64,000 nucleotides of DNA, taken from positions 248,001-312,000 of the forward strand of contig JAFEKR010000042.1 of assembly GCA_019022495.1 (NCBI GenBank). The letters are read 5' to 3'. Under the pieces are notes generated by a model, which was not told the DNA's origin, searched no databases, and saw only the letters and a list, made by a program, of their open reading frames with translations. Positions 25,401-38,950 of the stretch are shown here, piece after piece. The position numbers were made by a program, and so were the translations under genes. Numbering within the stretch: the first letter of the stretch is position 1; each line of letters starts with the position of its first letter. The DNA is from Epichloe hybrida. Its lineage: Eukaryota > Ascomycota > Sordariomycetes > Hypocreales > Clavicipitaceae.

Positions 25401-26487
25401 GAAGGCTAATTTTATAGCTAAAGAAAAGCAATGATTAACTACTAAAAATCCCCTTATCTTTAACAGGTATATCTTAACCTAAAACACTAATAATTTATTA
25501 ATCTTAACCTAGAAGGGCTAAAGTTAGAAAATTAAGGAAGTTAATCCTTAATCCCTAATAGTAAAGCAAGACTACATAGAATAATAAGCCTAAGGAAGCT
25601 ACATTATAACTATATGTTAACTAGAAGCTTCCTATAACTTATTAATTATAGCTTAACACTAAGAACCCTCTAGGGAAGATATTACATACCTTAATAAACA
25701 CCTTAAGTAGTAGATTAAGAATTAATAATATAGACTGTGATATATCCCTTTGGTTCTTAAAGAGGCAAAGCTCTTTGTGTTTGTAAATAAATCACTTACT
25801 AATAATAAGGATTTAAGCTTACAGATCAGATACGTGATTATGATTAGCAACAAGATAATATAAGATAATAATACCTTTATTATAAAAGGCAATATTATTA
25901 CATATAGCTTAATAAAGAGCAAGAGAGTTACTTATAGCACGCTTACCTCAAAGTTATATAGCATAGTTTAAGGCGCAAATATTACCTACGCGATTTCTAT
26001 AACTCTATATTAGATTACGGATTAATTAAAGATACCTTAAATTCCTATAATTCTCTATACTAATTCTTTTTTATTATATAAATATCTTATGAAGCTAGGA
26101 ACCATAAAGGAGAAGAGACTAATAATTAATATTATAGCCCTTCGTTAATTATATAAAAGGCATAAGATCTACGAAGTTAGGTAAATTAACGGTAATAATA
26201 ATCCGGCGGATGTGATAACAAAAGCATTGCTAAATTTATTACTTTCCTCTTTAATTAATTCAAACAAATTAATAATTTGTGTTAAAGGATAGGTAAAGAG
26301 ACTTATGATATTAGGAGACAGGAGCTTAGGCAAGGAATGATAGATTAATTTAATTAACTAATGCTACAATAGCTAATTAAAGTAGCGGATTCCTATTAAG
26401 GGATTTACTAGTATATACTTTCCTTTAATCTAATTTTTATTACGTTTTTAAGCTCTTTAGCCATAAAGGAAAAAGAGAGATTACTAG

Positions 26488-26745
26488 TGTTAATTCCTTT
26501 GGATCTTCATTAGTTCAATTATGGCCAAAGACTAGACTAAATTGTGGGTCTAGCGTAATACACGTGATACAATTAGCTACATTAATTCGCTACCCCCTCT
26601 TTTGCCTTACATACGGATTTCGCCTACTTTTCTAGTATCTAGACTTTCCCTCTCTTCTCTCTCTTTCCTAGCTAACTAACTAACTATTATTGACTTCAAT
26701 TTATACGGGATTTATTACCTGCGTAGGACCTTGGTGCAACCAATA
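26488..26745 (+). repeat. 3' LTR of Copia 1
   Basis: 258 bp. The inner (left) half is strongly mutated; the outer end keeps GCGTAGGACCTTGGTGCAACC. Confidence 0.9.
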
Positions 26746-26750
26746 ATATT

Positions 26751-26948
26751 AACTATAAAGCAAATTACTAGCTAAATTATACAAGAGCACCCTAAAGTCT
26801 ATATTACTAGATTAGATATGTTTTTTATCTAGCATTAGCTATAACTTACGCTTTATAACCTAGGAATATTAACACAAAAGTTTATTAATCTCCTAGATAA
26901 TAATAACTACATTTTCTATAAGCAATTTAATTAAGATTCTTCTAGAAA
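26751..26948 (+). pseudogene. MULE transposase relic, N-terminal fragment
   Basis: A frame with a few RIP-type stops reads TIKQITS, IIQEHPKVYITRLDMFFI and LTLYNLGILTQKFINLLDNNNYIFYKQF. This resembles the part of FAR1/MULE transposases just before the catalytic domain. The fragment is cut off at 26948 by the reverse Copia and appears to resume at 43543. Confidence 0.6.
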
Positions 26949-27208
26949 TGTTGGATTCACCAAGGTCCTGCGCAGGTATAAGGGTAATCCCGTATGATTG
27001 AAGTCGATGATAGTTAGTTAGCTAGCTAGGAAAGAGAGAGAAGAGAGGGAAAGTCTAGATGCTAGAAAAGTAAGCAAAATCCGTATATAGGGCAAAAGAG
27101 GGGGTAGCGAATTAATGCAGCTAATTATATTACGTGTATCGCGCTAGACCTACAATTAGTCTAGTCTTTAGCCACGATTAAACTAATAAAGATCTAAAGG
27201 AATTAACA
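26949..27208 (-). repeat. 3' LTR of Copia 2 (left end)
   Basis: 260 bp. The left (outer) part is nearly unmutated (CACCAAGGTCCTGCGCAGG); the right part is mutated. It shares with the partner at 43278 the variant GTATAAGGGTAATCC that separates this pair from the Copia 3 pair. Confidence 0.88.
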
Positions 27209-27286
27209 CTAGTAGTCTCTCTTTTTCCTTTATAGCTAAAGAGCTTAAAAATATAATAAAAATTAGATTAAAGGAAAGTATACACT

Positions 27287-27543
27287 TGTTGGATGCACCA
27301 AGGTCCTGCGCAGGTAATAAATCCCGTATAATTTGAAGTCAATAATAGTTAGTTAGCTAGCTAGGAAAGAGGGAGAAGAGAGGGAAAGTCTAGATACTAG
27401 AAAAGTAAGCGAAATCCGTATGTGGGGCACAAAAGGGGGTGGCGAATTAATGCAGCTAATTATATTGCGTGCATCGCGCCGGACCCACAATTAGTCCGGT
27501 CTTTAGCCACGATTAAACTAATAAAGATCCGAAGGAATTAACA
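27287..27543 (-). repeat. 3' LTR of Copia 3 (left end)
   Basis: 257 bp. The outer left half is intact in sequence (CACCAAGGTCCTGCGCAGG); the inner half is moderately mutated. Confidence 0.9.
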
Positions 27544-28699
27544 CTAGTAGTCTCTCTTTTTCCTTTGTAGCCAAAGAGCTTAAAAACGTAATAAAAATTA
27601 GATTAAAGGAAAGTGTACACTAGTAGATCCCTTAATAGGAATCCGCTGCTCTAATTAGCTATCGTAGCATTAGTTAATTAAATTGATCTGTTAGTCCTTG
27701 CCTAATCTCCTGTCTCCTAATATTATAGGTCTCTTTACTTATCCTTTAACATAAATTATTAATTCGTTTAAATTAATTAAAGAGGAAAGTAATAAATTTA
27801 GTAATGCTTTTATTATCATATCCGCCGGATTATTATTGCCGTTAATCTATCTAACTTCGTAGATCTTATGCCTTTTATACGATTAACAAAGGGCTATAAT
27901 ATTAATTATTAGTCTCTTCTCCTTTATAGTTCCTAGCTTTATAAGATATTTATATAGCAAAAAAGAATTAGTATAGAGAATTATAGGAATTTAAGGCATC
28001 TTTAATTAATCCGTAATCTAATATAGAGTCATGGAAATTACGTAAGCAATGTCTATGCCTTAAACTATACTATATAACTTAGAGGTAAGCGCGCTACAAG
28101 TGACTCTCTTACTCTTTGTTAAGCTATATGTAATAATATTGCCTTTTACAATGAAGGTATTATTATCTTGTATTATCTCGTTGCTAATTATAATTACGTA
28201 TCCGATCTATAAGCTTAAATCCTTATTATTAGCAAGCAATCCATCCACAAACACAAAGAGCTTCGCCTCTTTAAGAACTAAAGGAATATATTATAGTCCG
28301 CGTTATTAATTCTTAATCTGCTATTTAAGGCGTTTATTAAGACATGCGATATCTTCCTTAGAGGGTTCTTAGTGTTAAGCTATAATTAATAGGTTATATA
28401 AAGCCTCTAGTTAACACATAGTTGTGATGTAGCTTCCTCGCGCTTGTTACTCTACGTAATCTTGCTTTACTATTAAGGATTAAGAATTAACTTCCTTAAT
28501 CTTCTAACTCTAACCTTTCTAGGTTAAGATTAGCAAATTATTAGTATTCTAGGTTAAGATATAGCTATTAAAGATAAGGGGGTTCTTAGTGGTTAATCAT
28601 TGCTTTTCTTTAGCTATGAAATTAGCCTTCTAGAGCTCTTTCTCTTCTTTTTAGAAGAAGTTATTATTACTTAGGCCCAATATATCATTGGTTTGCATT

Positions 28700-29010
28700 C
28701 TAATAATGCTAAAGAGATTCTTATTATTTAGGGCTGTGATTAATAAGCAGGGATTATAGGTTAAGGTTGTTATATTAAGGTTATCCCTGTGGTAATAGAA
28801 GTACGTTGCCTACTAGTGGGTTCTAGCCTCTGTGATCCTATAAAGAGGTCTGATTAATTCGATTACAGTCCCTTCTAGAAAGAGATATGTAATTTGCTTT
28901 AGTAATCTTATGATAATTAGCCTTGTTAGCACTATGTGCGATTAAGTGTAAGCTTGTGTAATATTACAAATCTAAAGGTAGATGCCTCTTCTTCTTAATA
29001 ATAGAGCAAT
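28700..29010 (-). pseudogene. Copia 3 reverse transcriptase relic
   Basis: The complement of this stretch aligns, block for block, with the Copia 1 reverse transcriptase relic at 24970-25400 and is similarly broken by stops. Confidence 0.75.
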
Positions 29011-32000
29011 AGCTATGATTAGTCGTTAGCTTACTTGTTAAATTATTAGTGATTGCGTTAGGATAAATTCCTTTCCTTTGTTATTATAGCCTTATATAAT
29101 AAGATAAGATTTCTTATACAGCGAATCCGTTCCTTTGCCTTTAATCTCTCTAACTATATAAGAATCAAAGATTCTATAACCTCCGTGCTTCGCTAGGTTA
29201 AACTTGATAAATTTGAACACATCACGAGCTTACAGAGCGTCGATCTTAGCTTAATTAGATTGCTTAAAGGGTTTTCCTAGGGTTATAATCCTTCCTTCTT
29301 AGCGAAGCTAAAGGGTAAGGTTTTAATTAGCCTCTTCCTTTGCTATAAGGAATACTATACTTAGCATCCCTCTGGTTATAATCTCTTAAATAAAGGCCTT
29401 CTCTTAATCTTCATTTATAAGTACATAGAGCTAAACTAGACTAACATCCTTCTTAGGGCTATAAGGTTTTCTTTTCCTTACTTTTATTCCTTTAGGGCAT
29501 AGTAATAAGTCTTTAACTTAATAGCTTCCCCTTAGGGCCTTTTAGGCTTTATAAGCCTCTTTATTAGACTCTCCTATACTTATAAATTATACTATAAGGG
29601 CCTTTCTTAGTCTCCCTTACTTTCTCTTAGCTAGTGTCTATAGCTCTTTACTATCTTCTATTAGAGAATCTCTTTTATTAGTAGTAGTTAGTTATATAGT
29701 TACTTCTTTCTCTGTGTTACTAGGCTTTATCTCCTGCTGCTCTGGCGTGTTATAAGGCTTTATCTCCTGTTACTCTAGTCCCTCTGTAATACACAGGTCT
29801 TTATAATAAGGCTTTACTACTATAAAGTAGAACTTTACTAGGCCATAGGGCATATTAATAGTATAGGTCTCTCTGTTAGTAGTAAGTAGCTTATATAGGC
29901 TATACTAGCTACCTTTCTCTCTCTATACGCATATATTAGCTTATAAGGGCAGCTAATATATAGGCGCTATGTTAGGGCTATTCTAGGCTCTAAGGGTATT
30001 ACGGACCTACTATAAAGCTAGAAGATATTAGACTTTATCCGTTACCTTACGAATTACCTTAGCATATTAAATAACAGAGATACTTAGTAGTAACTTATCT
30101 ATTATCCATAGGTAGCCTCTAAAGACTAGCATAGTTAAAATAATACTATTTAGGCCTATAGAGTTATTAATAGCCTTAATAGCTATTTAGAGGCATTGCT
30201 TTAGCGCGAGCTCCATTCTAATTAAGTCTATAATAATATTATAGGCTTAGCGTAGAGGTCTATAGTATCTCTTAACTTTTCTAATGCTATTATAAGCTTT
30301 AATTAGTATCTTACTAGTTTTAATTAACATTAATCAAGTATAATACCTAAATTTAGTGGAAGCGAAGTTATTACTAGCATTATAGATAATCTAATCTAGA
30401 GGTCCGAGATAAGTATTAATCTAATATTTACGGATTGCATTCTAAATATCTTAAGCCTTCTGCTTCTTTGGATTAAGGAACTAGGCTACCTGGAATAAGG
30501 TTGCTAAATTAACGATGTAAAGCACTAGTTAGCTATTGATTTACATGATATTAACGATAATCTTATAGTTGAATTTGTGGTTATCTTTAATTGTAAACTT
30601 AAATTAACTAGGGGCCTTTCTATATATTTGGTAATAGTGGCAGACTTTGGTTAATTTCTTAATTGCCTAGTGCTTAACTTTATAACTAGCTTAGTAAAGG
30701 ATCTTTGTGAGTTATTAAATGGAAGGATAACTAAGTTAACAATGTAATTAATAGATATCTCCTTCTAAAAGGTGGAAGGCAACTATTTCCTTTACTTCTA
30801 GTAACTACTAAGGATATCCCTATTGTCGCACAATGGGTATAGTCTTATTACCTTAGATAAGCACGTTAGTAAGGTTATTAATCTTGACTTATATCTTATT
30901 TATATTAGTAATTAAGAAGAGAAAGGGGGTAGCTATATTAAGAACATAGAATTTAAGCTCTCTAAGTTCCATGGGTATATAAAGGATTTCTCTTATAACT
31001 ACTAATCTAGCGCTAAATATAATAATTTAGGGTTCATAGGGGGTCACCTTTAATGAAGGCATTAATCTTAATAGAGCCTTTACTTATGCCTCTCCTGTAG
31101 TTAACTTTCCTGCGGCGCTAGTATTAGGTATAATCCCTCTGAAGACCTCTTTAGAATAGCGTTCTTTAGAGACATAGTAAATTAAGCCTTTATTACACTC
31201 TTATGGCTTATAGAGCTCTTGTTTAAGGAATATGTGTTAAAAAGCTTAATTATATAAGGTTACTAGGACGTTAACATTAGCGGCGTTATGGTTAGTCTAT
31301 AGTCCTAAATAGAAGAATTATGTAATACTTAGATGTACTATTAATAGTAGCTCCTTAACATTATTATTATTATCTTTAGCTTCTATATAAGCTATAAGAT
31401 ATGCTTCCTAATTCTTACCTAAGCTTTTATTAGGCTTGTTATTATTCTGCCCTTTATAGGAGGTAAGGAATGCCTAGAATCTTTTCTCTAAAGGGGGTGT
31501 ATAATATGTTTTGCTAGCTTACTAGTAGTCCTTTTCCTTTTAATATTCTTTAGTAAAGTAATTAGAGAACTAGTAGCTGCTCTTACTATATATAAAGTAG
31601 CGCTTAGTGCTTAGCTTAGGGCTCTATTTATAATAACTTCCTTTATTATAGGGGGATAATTACTATCTATACTAATAATTAGTAAACATAGCCTCTAGAG
31701 GGTCTTCTTATTAGTACTAAAGGTATTAGGAGGACTTCTTATTTAATTCCACAATGGTAATTACCTTACGGAGGTCTCTGGTAAGACTTTTAAAGCCTAC
31801 GGAGTATATATATTCTACTATCTAATATTTAGGCACACTAGCTATAGCATTTAAGGCCTACTTATAGAGTTTAGTATTTACTATCTTAGTAAGGTATAGG
31901 CCTTTATAGATCTTCTTAAGGGTTAATAATATAATCTTAAGGCACTTAAGCTTGCTTTTATTAGGGTTTCTCTTAATTATACTCTTTAGTGTTATACTAC

Positions 32001-33644
32001 TCTATTTATAGTAATAGAATTACTAGTTGCTTTCTATCTTAAAGTATTAATAAATATAAGTAATTATCTCTTTATAGGAATAGTTATTCCTAAAGAGGTA
32101 ATTAAGGTAGTATTACTTAGTATTACTTATTAATATAATAGGGAAAGCCTTCTAATAATATGTTTAAGGAAGGTTAATTCTATTATACTTATTTTTAAAG
32201 AGCGTAATCTTTAGCGTTAAGAAGTTATATAGCTTTCTACTATAGTGGTTATTATCCTTATATATCTTTATAAGCTCTAAGATCTTCTTTGTGATCTAAT
32301 CTTCGGAGGGGAATTACTATAAAGGCATAATTTGTTGTAAATAATGGTCCACTAGTTGTTCTTAATAATAATTATCTAGATAGAGCTATTAATATAATAG
32401 GGATTATTATGGGGGTTCTTATGAGAGTTTAAGTAATCTCTAGGGTTAGGGAAGGTTAATTTCTAGGGTAGGTTATTAGGGCTATTAATATTAAGGCTCT
32501 AGGGGTTTAGAAGATTATAGTTATTCTTATAATCTTTCCTATAACTAAAGAGGTATTAAAGTTTAATAAAGCACTTCCTTAAGCAATGCTAGGATTAAAT
32601 ATCCTAGGCCTTGCCTAATAAGGACGCCGTAATCTTATAAAGAATTATGTAATTCTCTAATAATATCCTTAGATACCCTTTTAAAGGTGTCTTTAGACTA
32701 GCCTTTAAAGTCTTCTTAGAATGATTCCTATAGGTTATTATCTCTCTATCCTTAATGCTTACTAAGGTTAATAAATCTTATAATCTAGTTATTAAGCTTA
32801 AGCTATATAGTAGTCTCTGAATCTAGCTTAATAGATTCTTTCTAGTTATGTGAGAGTTTATAAGTGAGCTATTAAAGGTATAGGGGTAATTTATGCCTTT
32901 AAGGTCTCTTAGGGGTAATGATTAGAGCCTTGCTATTACTAGTAGCCCTTTCTCTTATAGAAGGTCTAGATTCCTCTGCTATCTTTAACTATTAAAGGAA
33001 AAAGTAGCAATAGGAGTAAATCAATAGGGATAAGGAAAGCAATAGAAGTGTTAAAAGTAGGCAAAAGTAATAAGAAAAATAACAAGGAATTAATAGGAAT
33101 TACCCTTCCTATTTTTTATGAAAAGAAGGGAAGGATGTAATCTCTCTTTCTTGCTAATAAGCATAGGGCGAACAGCACTAATAATAAAGGGGGTAAAAAA
33201 AAAATAAGCTATAGATGCTTATATAAATAGATTGAAGGTCTGTTAGATGAAGGGAATATTTATAGAGAAGTTATAGATATGTTAGCTAGCTTAGCTAAGG
33301 TTGTTTAACGTTGGGTTCGAAATAAATGCCTCGTGGTGATAGATTTGGTTAGTTGGTTGGTTTTCTTGTGATGAATGATAAAATTGACAATTAATAATAA
33401 TATCCTAGATAGATATAACGAAGTTATATCCCTAAGCCTAAGGGTTAATAGATTAATTCCTTAGGAGCCTAATAAGCCTGTAACTAGGATTCTAGTCTCT
33501 TCCTTTAGCATACTTATGCAGTCGTGCCTCTCTACCATAATGACCGTTATAGTATAATAAGGGGTAGTAGTAGTGGTGTTTATAAAAATATCTCTTCTTG
33601 TGATACCTAGCTTATCTGTGGTTATAAAGTTAACTACTAATTAG

Positions 33645-33901
33645 TGTTAGATGCACTAAGGTCCTATGTAGGTAATAAATCCTGTATAATTTAAAGTTAA
33701 TAATAGTTAGTTAGCTAGCTAGGAAAGAGGGAGAAGAGAGGGAAAGTCTAGATACTAGAAAAGTGGGCGAAATCCGTATGTGGGGCACAAAAGGGGGTGG
33801 CGAATTAATGCAGCCAATCATATCGCGTGCATTGCGCCGGACCCACAATTGGTCTGGTCTTTGGCTACGATTGAACCGATGAAGATCCGAAGGAATCAAC
33901 A
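33645..33901 (-). repeat. 5' LTR of Copia 3 (right end)
   Basis: 257 bp. The inner left half is mutated (CACTAAGGTCCTATGTAGG); the outer right half retains CGCCGGACCCACAATTGG. Confidence 0.9.
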
Positions 33902-34591
33902 ACACTAGTAAATCCCTTAATAGAAATCCGCTACTTTAATTAGCTATTATGGTATTGGTTAATTAAATTAATCTATTAGTCCTTACCTAAGCTCCTATCC
34001 CTTAATATTATAGGTCTCTTTACCTATCCTTTAATATAAATTATTAATTCATTTAAATTAATTAAAGAGAAAAGTAATAAATTTAGTAATGCTTTTATTA
34101 TTATATCCGCTGGATTATTGTTGCTATTAATCTATCTAACTTCATAGATCTTATGCCTTTTATATAATTAATAAAGCGCTATAATATTAATTATTAGTCT
34201 CTTCTCCTTTGTGGTTCCTAGCTTTATAAGATATTTATATAATAAAAAAGAATTAGTATAGAGAATTATAGGAATTCGAGGCATCTTTAATTAATCCGTA
34301 ATCTAATATAAAGTTATAGAAATCGCGTAAGTAATATCTACGCCTTAAACTATACTATATAACTTAGAGGTAAGCACGCTATAAGTAACTCTCTTACTCT
34401 TTGTTAAGCTATATATAATAATATTACCTTTCATAATAAAGGTATTATTATCTTACATTATCTCATTACCAATCACAATCACGTATCCAATCTATAAGCT
34501 TAGATTCTTATTATTAGTAAGCAATCTATCTATAAACACAAAGAGTTTTGCCTCTTTAAGAACTAAAGGAATATATTATAGTCTGTGTTAT

Positions 34592-34718
34592 ACTGCGGTG
34601 ATTATTAAATTTGGTTGTTACATGTGGCACTAGCTGGGTATTGCTAGTAATTTTTTTGGTTCCTTGAAAATTAGATGCATTGGCCACAACCAATGACCCC
34701 AAAAAAAATTAAAAATCA
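34592..34718. mobile_element. 127-bp SINE-like insertion in Copia 2
   Basis: The 14-mer ATAGTCTGTGTTAT occurs at 34578-34591 and 34719-34732, bracketing 127 bp absent from Copia 1 and Copia 3. The insert ends in an A-rich stretch (34701-34715) and contains the inverted pair TTGGTTGT (34611-34618) and ACAACCAA (34686-34693). A long target duplication plus an A-rich tail suggests LINE-type reverse transcription. A TGGCACTAGCTGG stretch faintly resembles a pol III A box; no B box is seen. Confidence 0.6.
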
Positions 34719-35149
34719 ATAGTCTGTGTTATTAATTCTTAATCTGCTACTTAAGGCATTTATTAAGGTATATAATATCTTCCCTAGAGGGTTCTTAGTG
34801 TTAAGCTATAATTAATAGGTTATAGGAAGCTTCTAGTTAACATATAGTTATAATATAGCTTCCTTAGGCTTATTATTTTATATAGTCTTACTTTACTATT
34901 AGGGATTAAGGATTAACTTCCTTAATCTTCTAACTCTAGCCTTTCTAGGTTAATATTAGCAAGTTATTAGTATTCTAGGTTAAGATGTAACCGTTAAAGA
35001 TAAGGGGATTCTTAGCGGTTAATTATTACTTTTCTTTAGCTATAAAATTAGCCTTCTAGAGCTCTTTCTCTTCTTTTTAGAAGAAGTTATTATCGCTTAG
35101 GCCTAATATATTATTAGTTTGTATTCTAATAATACTAAAGAGATTCTTA

Positions 35150-35430
35150 TTATTTAGGGCTGTGATTAATAAGTAAGGATTATAAGTTAAGGTTATTATA
35201 TTAAGGTTATCCCTATGGTAATAGAAGTACGTTACCTACTAGTAGGTTCTAGCCTCTATAATTCTATAAAGAGGTCTAATTAATTCGATTACAGTCCCTT
35301 CTAGAAAGAGATATGCAATTTACTTTAGTAATCTTACGATAATTAGCCTCATTAGCACTATATGTGATTAAGTGTAAGCTTATGTAATATCGCGAATCTA
35401 AAGGTAAATGCCTCTTTTTCTTAATAATAA
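35150..35430 (-). pseudogene. Copia 2 reverse transcriptase relic
   Basis: Colinear with the Copia 1 and Copia 3 relics on the complementary strand, with more transitions to A/T. Not translatable. Confidence 0.72.
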
Positions 35431-36155
35431 AGCAATAGCTATAATAAGTTGTTAGCTTGCTTATTAAATTATTAGCGATTATATTAGGATAAATTCCTTT
35501 CCTTTATTATTATAGCCTTGTATAATGAGGCGGGATTTCTTATATAGTAAGTCCATTCCTTTACCTTTAATCTCTCTAACTATATAAGAATTAAAGATTC
35601 TATAACGTTCGTGCTTCGCTAGGTTATACTTAACGAATTTAAACATATTATAAGCTTATAAAGCATTAATCTTAGCTTAATTAGATTACTGAAAGGGTTT
35701 TCCTAGGGTTATAATCCTTCCTTCTTAGCGAAGCTAAAGGGTAAGGTTCTAATTAGCCTCTTCCTTTACTATAAGGAATACTATGCTTAGCATCCCTCTA
35801 GTTATAACCTCTTAAATAAAGGCCTTCTCTTAATTTTTATTTATAAGTATATAGAGCTAAACTAGGCTAATATCCTTCTTAAGGCTATAAGGTTTTCTTT
35901 TCCTTACTTTTATTCCTTTAGGGTATAGTAATAAGTCTTTAACTTAATAGCTTCCCCTTAGGGCCTTTTAGGCTTTATAAGCCTTTTTATTAGACTCTCT
36001 TATACTTATAAATTACACTATAAGGGCCTTTCTTAGTCTCCCTTACTTTCTCTTAGCTAGTGTTTATAGCTTTTTACTATCTTCTATTAGAGAATCTCTT
36101 TTATTAGTAATAGTTAGTTATATAGCCCCTTCTTTCTTTATATTACTTAGTTATT

Positions 36156-36976
36156 GTTAAAAATAAGACCTATTTTTAGCCCTTTTCTAGTTAAAGAACC
36201 TTCTTATTACTAGCTTGCTTTGCAAGTCTGACAGCTGCACTGCAGCTGTCAACGGTCGCAAGGGCAGCTATCAATGGCTGCGTTGCAGCTGTCAATAGCT
36301 ACGACCGACCGTGTGGATAACTAATTAGTCAATTGCGTTGTGGCTACAAGTATAGCTATAACCACGCCACTAGTAATTAGGTAAGCTAGGGTGACGTAAG
36401 CTAGGGTAACGTAAGCAGGTTACCCTACACATAACTTACCCTATAGCTATCTTTAACAGCGATTTTCTCTTTATCTAGAGGTCGTACAAAAGTTTCACAT
36501 ATAGTAAATTAAAGCTTGAAGATAGGGCTTTCTCTTTATGTAAGGTTATTTTTTGGACTAAAAGTTAGTGTATACGGGTTGCTAGCTAGTATGGTGGTGA
36601 GTTGATTTTTTGGTTTTTGTATACAAATGAATTTTGCGGAAAATCAAAAGTGGCCTGTAAGACCCCGTTAGCGGCCCGGATTCACTAATATGGTTAGTAG
36701 GTCTATGAGAGGAAGAAGATCTTTTTAACTAGCTAGATAGCTAGTCCTCTTAACTAACAACAGCCGCATTGCCCGTACAACGTATCTAAAATCAATTCTA
36801 TTACTTTATAAGATATTATAAAAGTGATCTAAATCGAATTCTATTAGTTAATAACTGCCATAACCTTCCGTTGCGTTGCGTTAATTGATTCAACGTTGCA
36901 GCCCTATTGGTCCCCGACCGTAGAGCTTGCACCCGTACAGCTGTTGCCAGCTGGCAACTAGCTCCCTACTTTTCAA
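36156..36976. mobile_element. hAT-like non-autonomous element, 821 bp
   Basis: It is bracketed by the 8-bp duplication TAGTTATT (36148-36155 and 36977-36984) and absent from the matching place in Copia 3. The ends are weakly inverted: GTTAAAAATAAG at the left, TTGAAAAGTAGG reading in from the right. The subterminal part repeats CAGCTGTCAA-type motifs (36230-36295). Composition is clearly less AT-rich than the surrounding Copia. No transposase reading was found. The 8-bp duplication fits hAT, but weak ends keep the family assignment tentative. Confidence 0.6.
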
Positions 36977-38821
36977 TAGTTATTACTCTAGTAGATTATA
37001 GGGCTTTATCTCCTACTACTCTAGCCTCTCTATAGTATATAGGTTTTTATAATAAGGCTTTACTACTATAAAGCAAAACTTTACTAGGCTATAAGGTATA
37101 TTAATAGTATAGGTCTCTCTATTAGTAGTAAGTAGCTTATATAAGCTATACTAGCTACCTTTCTCTCTCTATATGTATATATTAGCTTATAAAGGTAACT
37201 AATATATAAGCGCTATATTAGGACTATTCTAGGCTCTAAGGGCGTTATAGACTTGCTATAAAGCTAGATAGTAGTAGACTTTATTAGTAGCTTTATGAAT
37301 TACTTTAGCATATTAAATAATAGAGATGCTTAGTAGTAACTTATCTATTATCTATAGGTAGCCTTTAAAGACTAGTATAGTTAGGATAATACTATTTAGG
37401 CCTATAGAGTTATTAATTACCTTAATAGCTATTTAGAGACATTGCTCTAGCGCGAGCTTTATTCTAATTAAGTCTATAATAATATTATAGGCTTAGCGTA
37501 AAGGTCCGTAGTATCTCTTAACCTTTCTAATACTATTATAGGCTTTGATTAGCATCTTACTAGTTTTAATTAACATTAATTAAGTATAATGCCTAAATTT
37601 AGTGGAAGCAAAGTTATTGCTAGTATTATAAATAATCTAATCTAGAGGTCTAAGATAAGTATTAATCTAATATTCGCGGATTGTATCCTAGATATCTTAA
37701 GCCTTTTACTTCTTTAGATTAAGAAATTAGGCTACTTAGAATAAGGTTACTAAATTAATAATATAAAGCACTAGTTAGCTATTAATTTGCATGATATTAA
37801 CGATGATCTTATAGTTGAATTTGTGATTATCCTTAATTGTGAATTTAAATCAGCTAGGGGCCTTTCTATGCATCTAGTAATAGTAGTAAACTTTAGTTAA
37901 TTTCTTAATTACTTAGTATTTAACTTTATAGCTAGCTTAGTAAAGGATCTTTATAAGCTATTAAATAGAAGGGTGACTAAGTTAATAATGTAATTAACGG
38001 ATATCTCCTTCTAAAAGGTAGAAGGTAACTATCTCTCTTACTTCTAGTAACCACTAAGGGTGTCCTTATTATTATATAATAGGTATAGTTTTATTACCTT
38101 AGATAAGTACATTAGTAAGGTTATTAATCTTGACTTATATTTTATCTATATTAGTAATTAAGAAGAGGAAGGGGGTAGCTATATTAAGGATATAGAATTT
38201 AAGCTCTTTAAGTTCTATAGGCATATAAAGGATTTCTCTTATAACTACTAATCTAGCGCTAAATATAATAATTTAGGGTTTATAAGGGGTTACCTTTAAT
38301 AAAGGTATTAATCTTAATAGAGCCTTTACCTATACCTCCCCTATAGTTAACTTTCCTATAGTGCTAGTATTAGGTATAATCCCTCTAAAGACCTCTTTAG
38401 AATAGTATTCTTTAGAAATATAGTAAATTAAGCCTTTATTACACTCTTATAGCTTATAAAGCTCTTACCTAAGGAATATGTGTTAAAAGGCTTAATTATT
38501 AAGGGTTATAAGAATATTAATATTAGTAGTGTTATAGTTAGTTTATAATCCAGAGTAGAAGAATTATATAATACTTAGATATACTATTAATAGTAGCTCC
38601 TTAATATTATTATTATTATCTTTAGCTTCTATATAAGCTATAAGATATGCTTCCTAATTCTTACCTAAGCCTTTATTAGGCTTATTATTATTCTACCCTT
38701 TATAGGAGGCAAGGAATGCCTAGAATCTCTTCTCTAAAGGGGGTGTATAATATATTTTACTAGCCTACTAGTAGTCTTTCTCCTTTTAATATTCTTTAGC
38801 GGAGTAATTAGCAGAGCATTG

Positions 38822-38950
38822 TTGTATTGTATTGTATTGTATTTTTTGGCCCTTCGATGTATTGTATTGTATTCCCTATGTATTGTATTGTGTATTGTAT
38901 TGTATTAAAAATACAATACAATACAATACAATACATACAATACAATGTAT
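38822..38950. repeat. Left pentanucleotide foldback array
   Basis: Runs of (GTATT)n are followed, from about 38907, by (ATACA/CAATA)n in the opposite sense, giving a potential hairpin. A smaller CAATA array recurs near 39238-39295. Confidence 0.8.

Larger units (their letters stand above)
19980..26745 (+). mobile_element. Copia LTR retrotransposon 1 (forward), RIP-degraded
   Basis: Two 258-bp LTRs (TGTTGATTCC...CAACA) enclose 6,766 bp, flanked by the duplication ATATT (19975-19979 and 26746-26750). A hairpin GTGGTTAACTTTATAACCAC follows the 5' LTR, and a purine-rich tract (AAAGGAAAAAGAGAGA) precedes the 3' LTR. The reverse transcriptase relic identifies the Copia superfamily. The MULE reading frame appears to resume across the insertion. 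Confidence 0.9.
27287..33901 (-). mobile_element. Copia LTR retrotransposon 3 (reverse, inner), nested in Copia 2
   Basis: Two 257-bp LTRs (variant GGTAATAAATCC and GGGGCACAAAAGGGGG) enclose 6,615 bp, flanked by the duplication ACACT (27282-27286 and 33902-33906). It landed 78 bp inside the 3' LTR of Copia 2 and points the same way. The reverse transcriptase relic is at about 28700-29010 on the minus strand. Several positions are less mutated than in Copia 2. Confidence 0.9.

Noticed and set aside
28100..28309. Small hydrophobic plus-strand frame with a mirror copy at 25722-25922
   Set aside because: Both are antisense shadows of the same Copia pol region; the similarity reflects the repeat, not a membrane protein gene.
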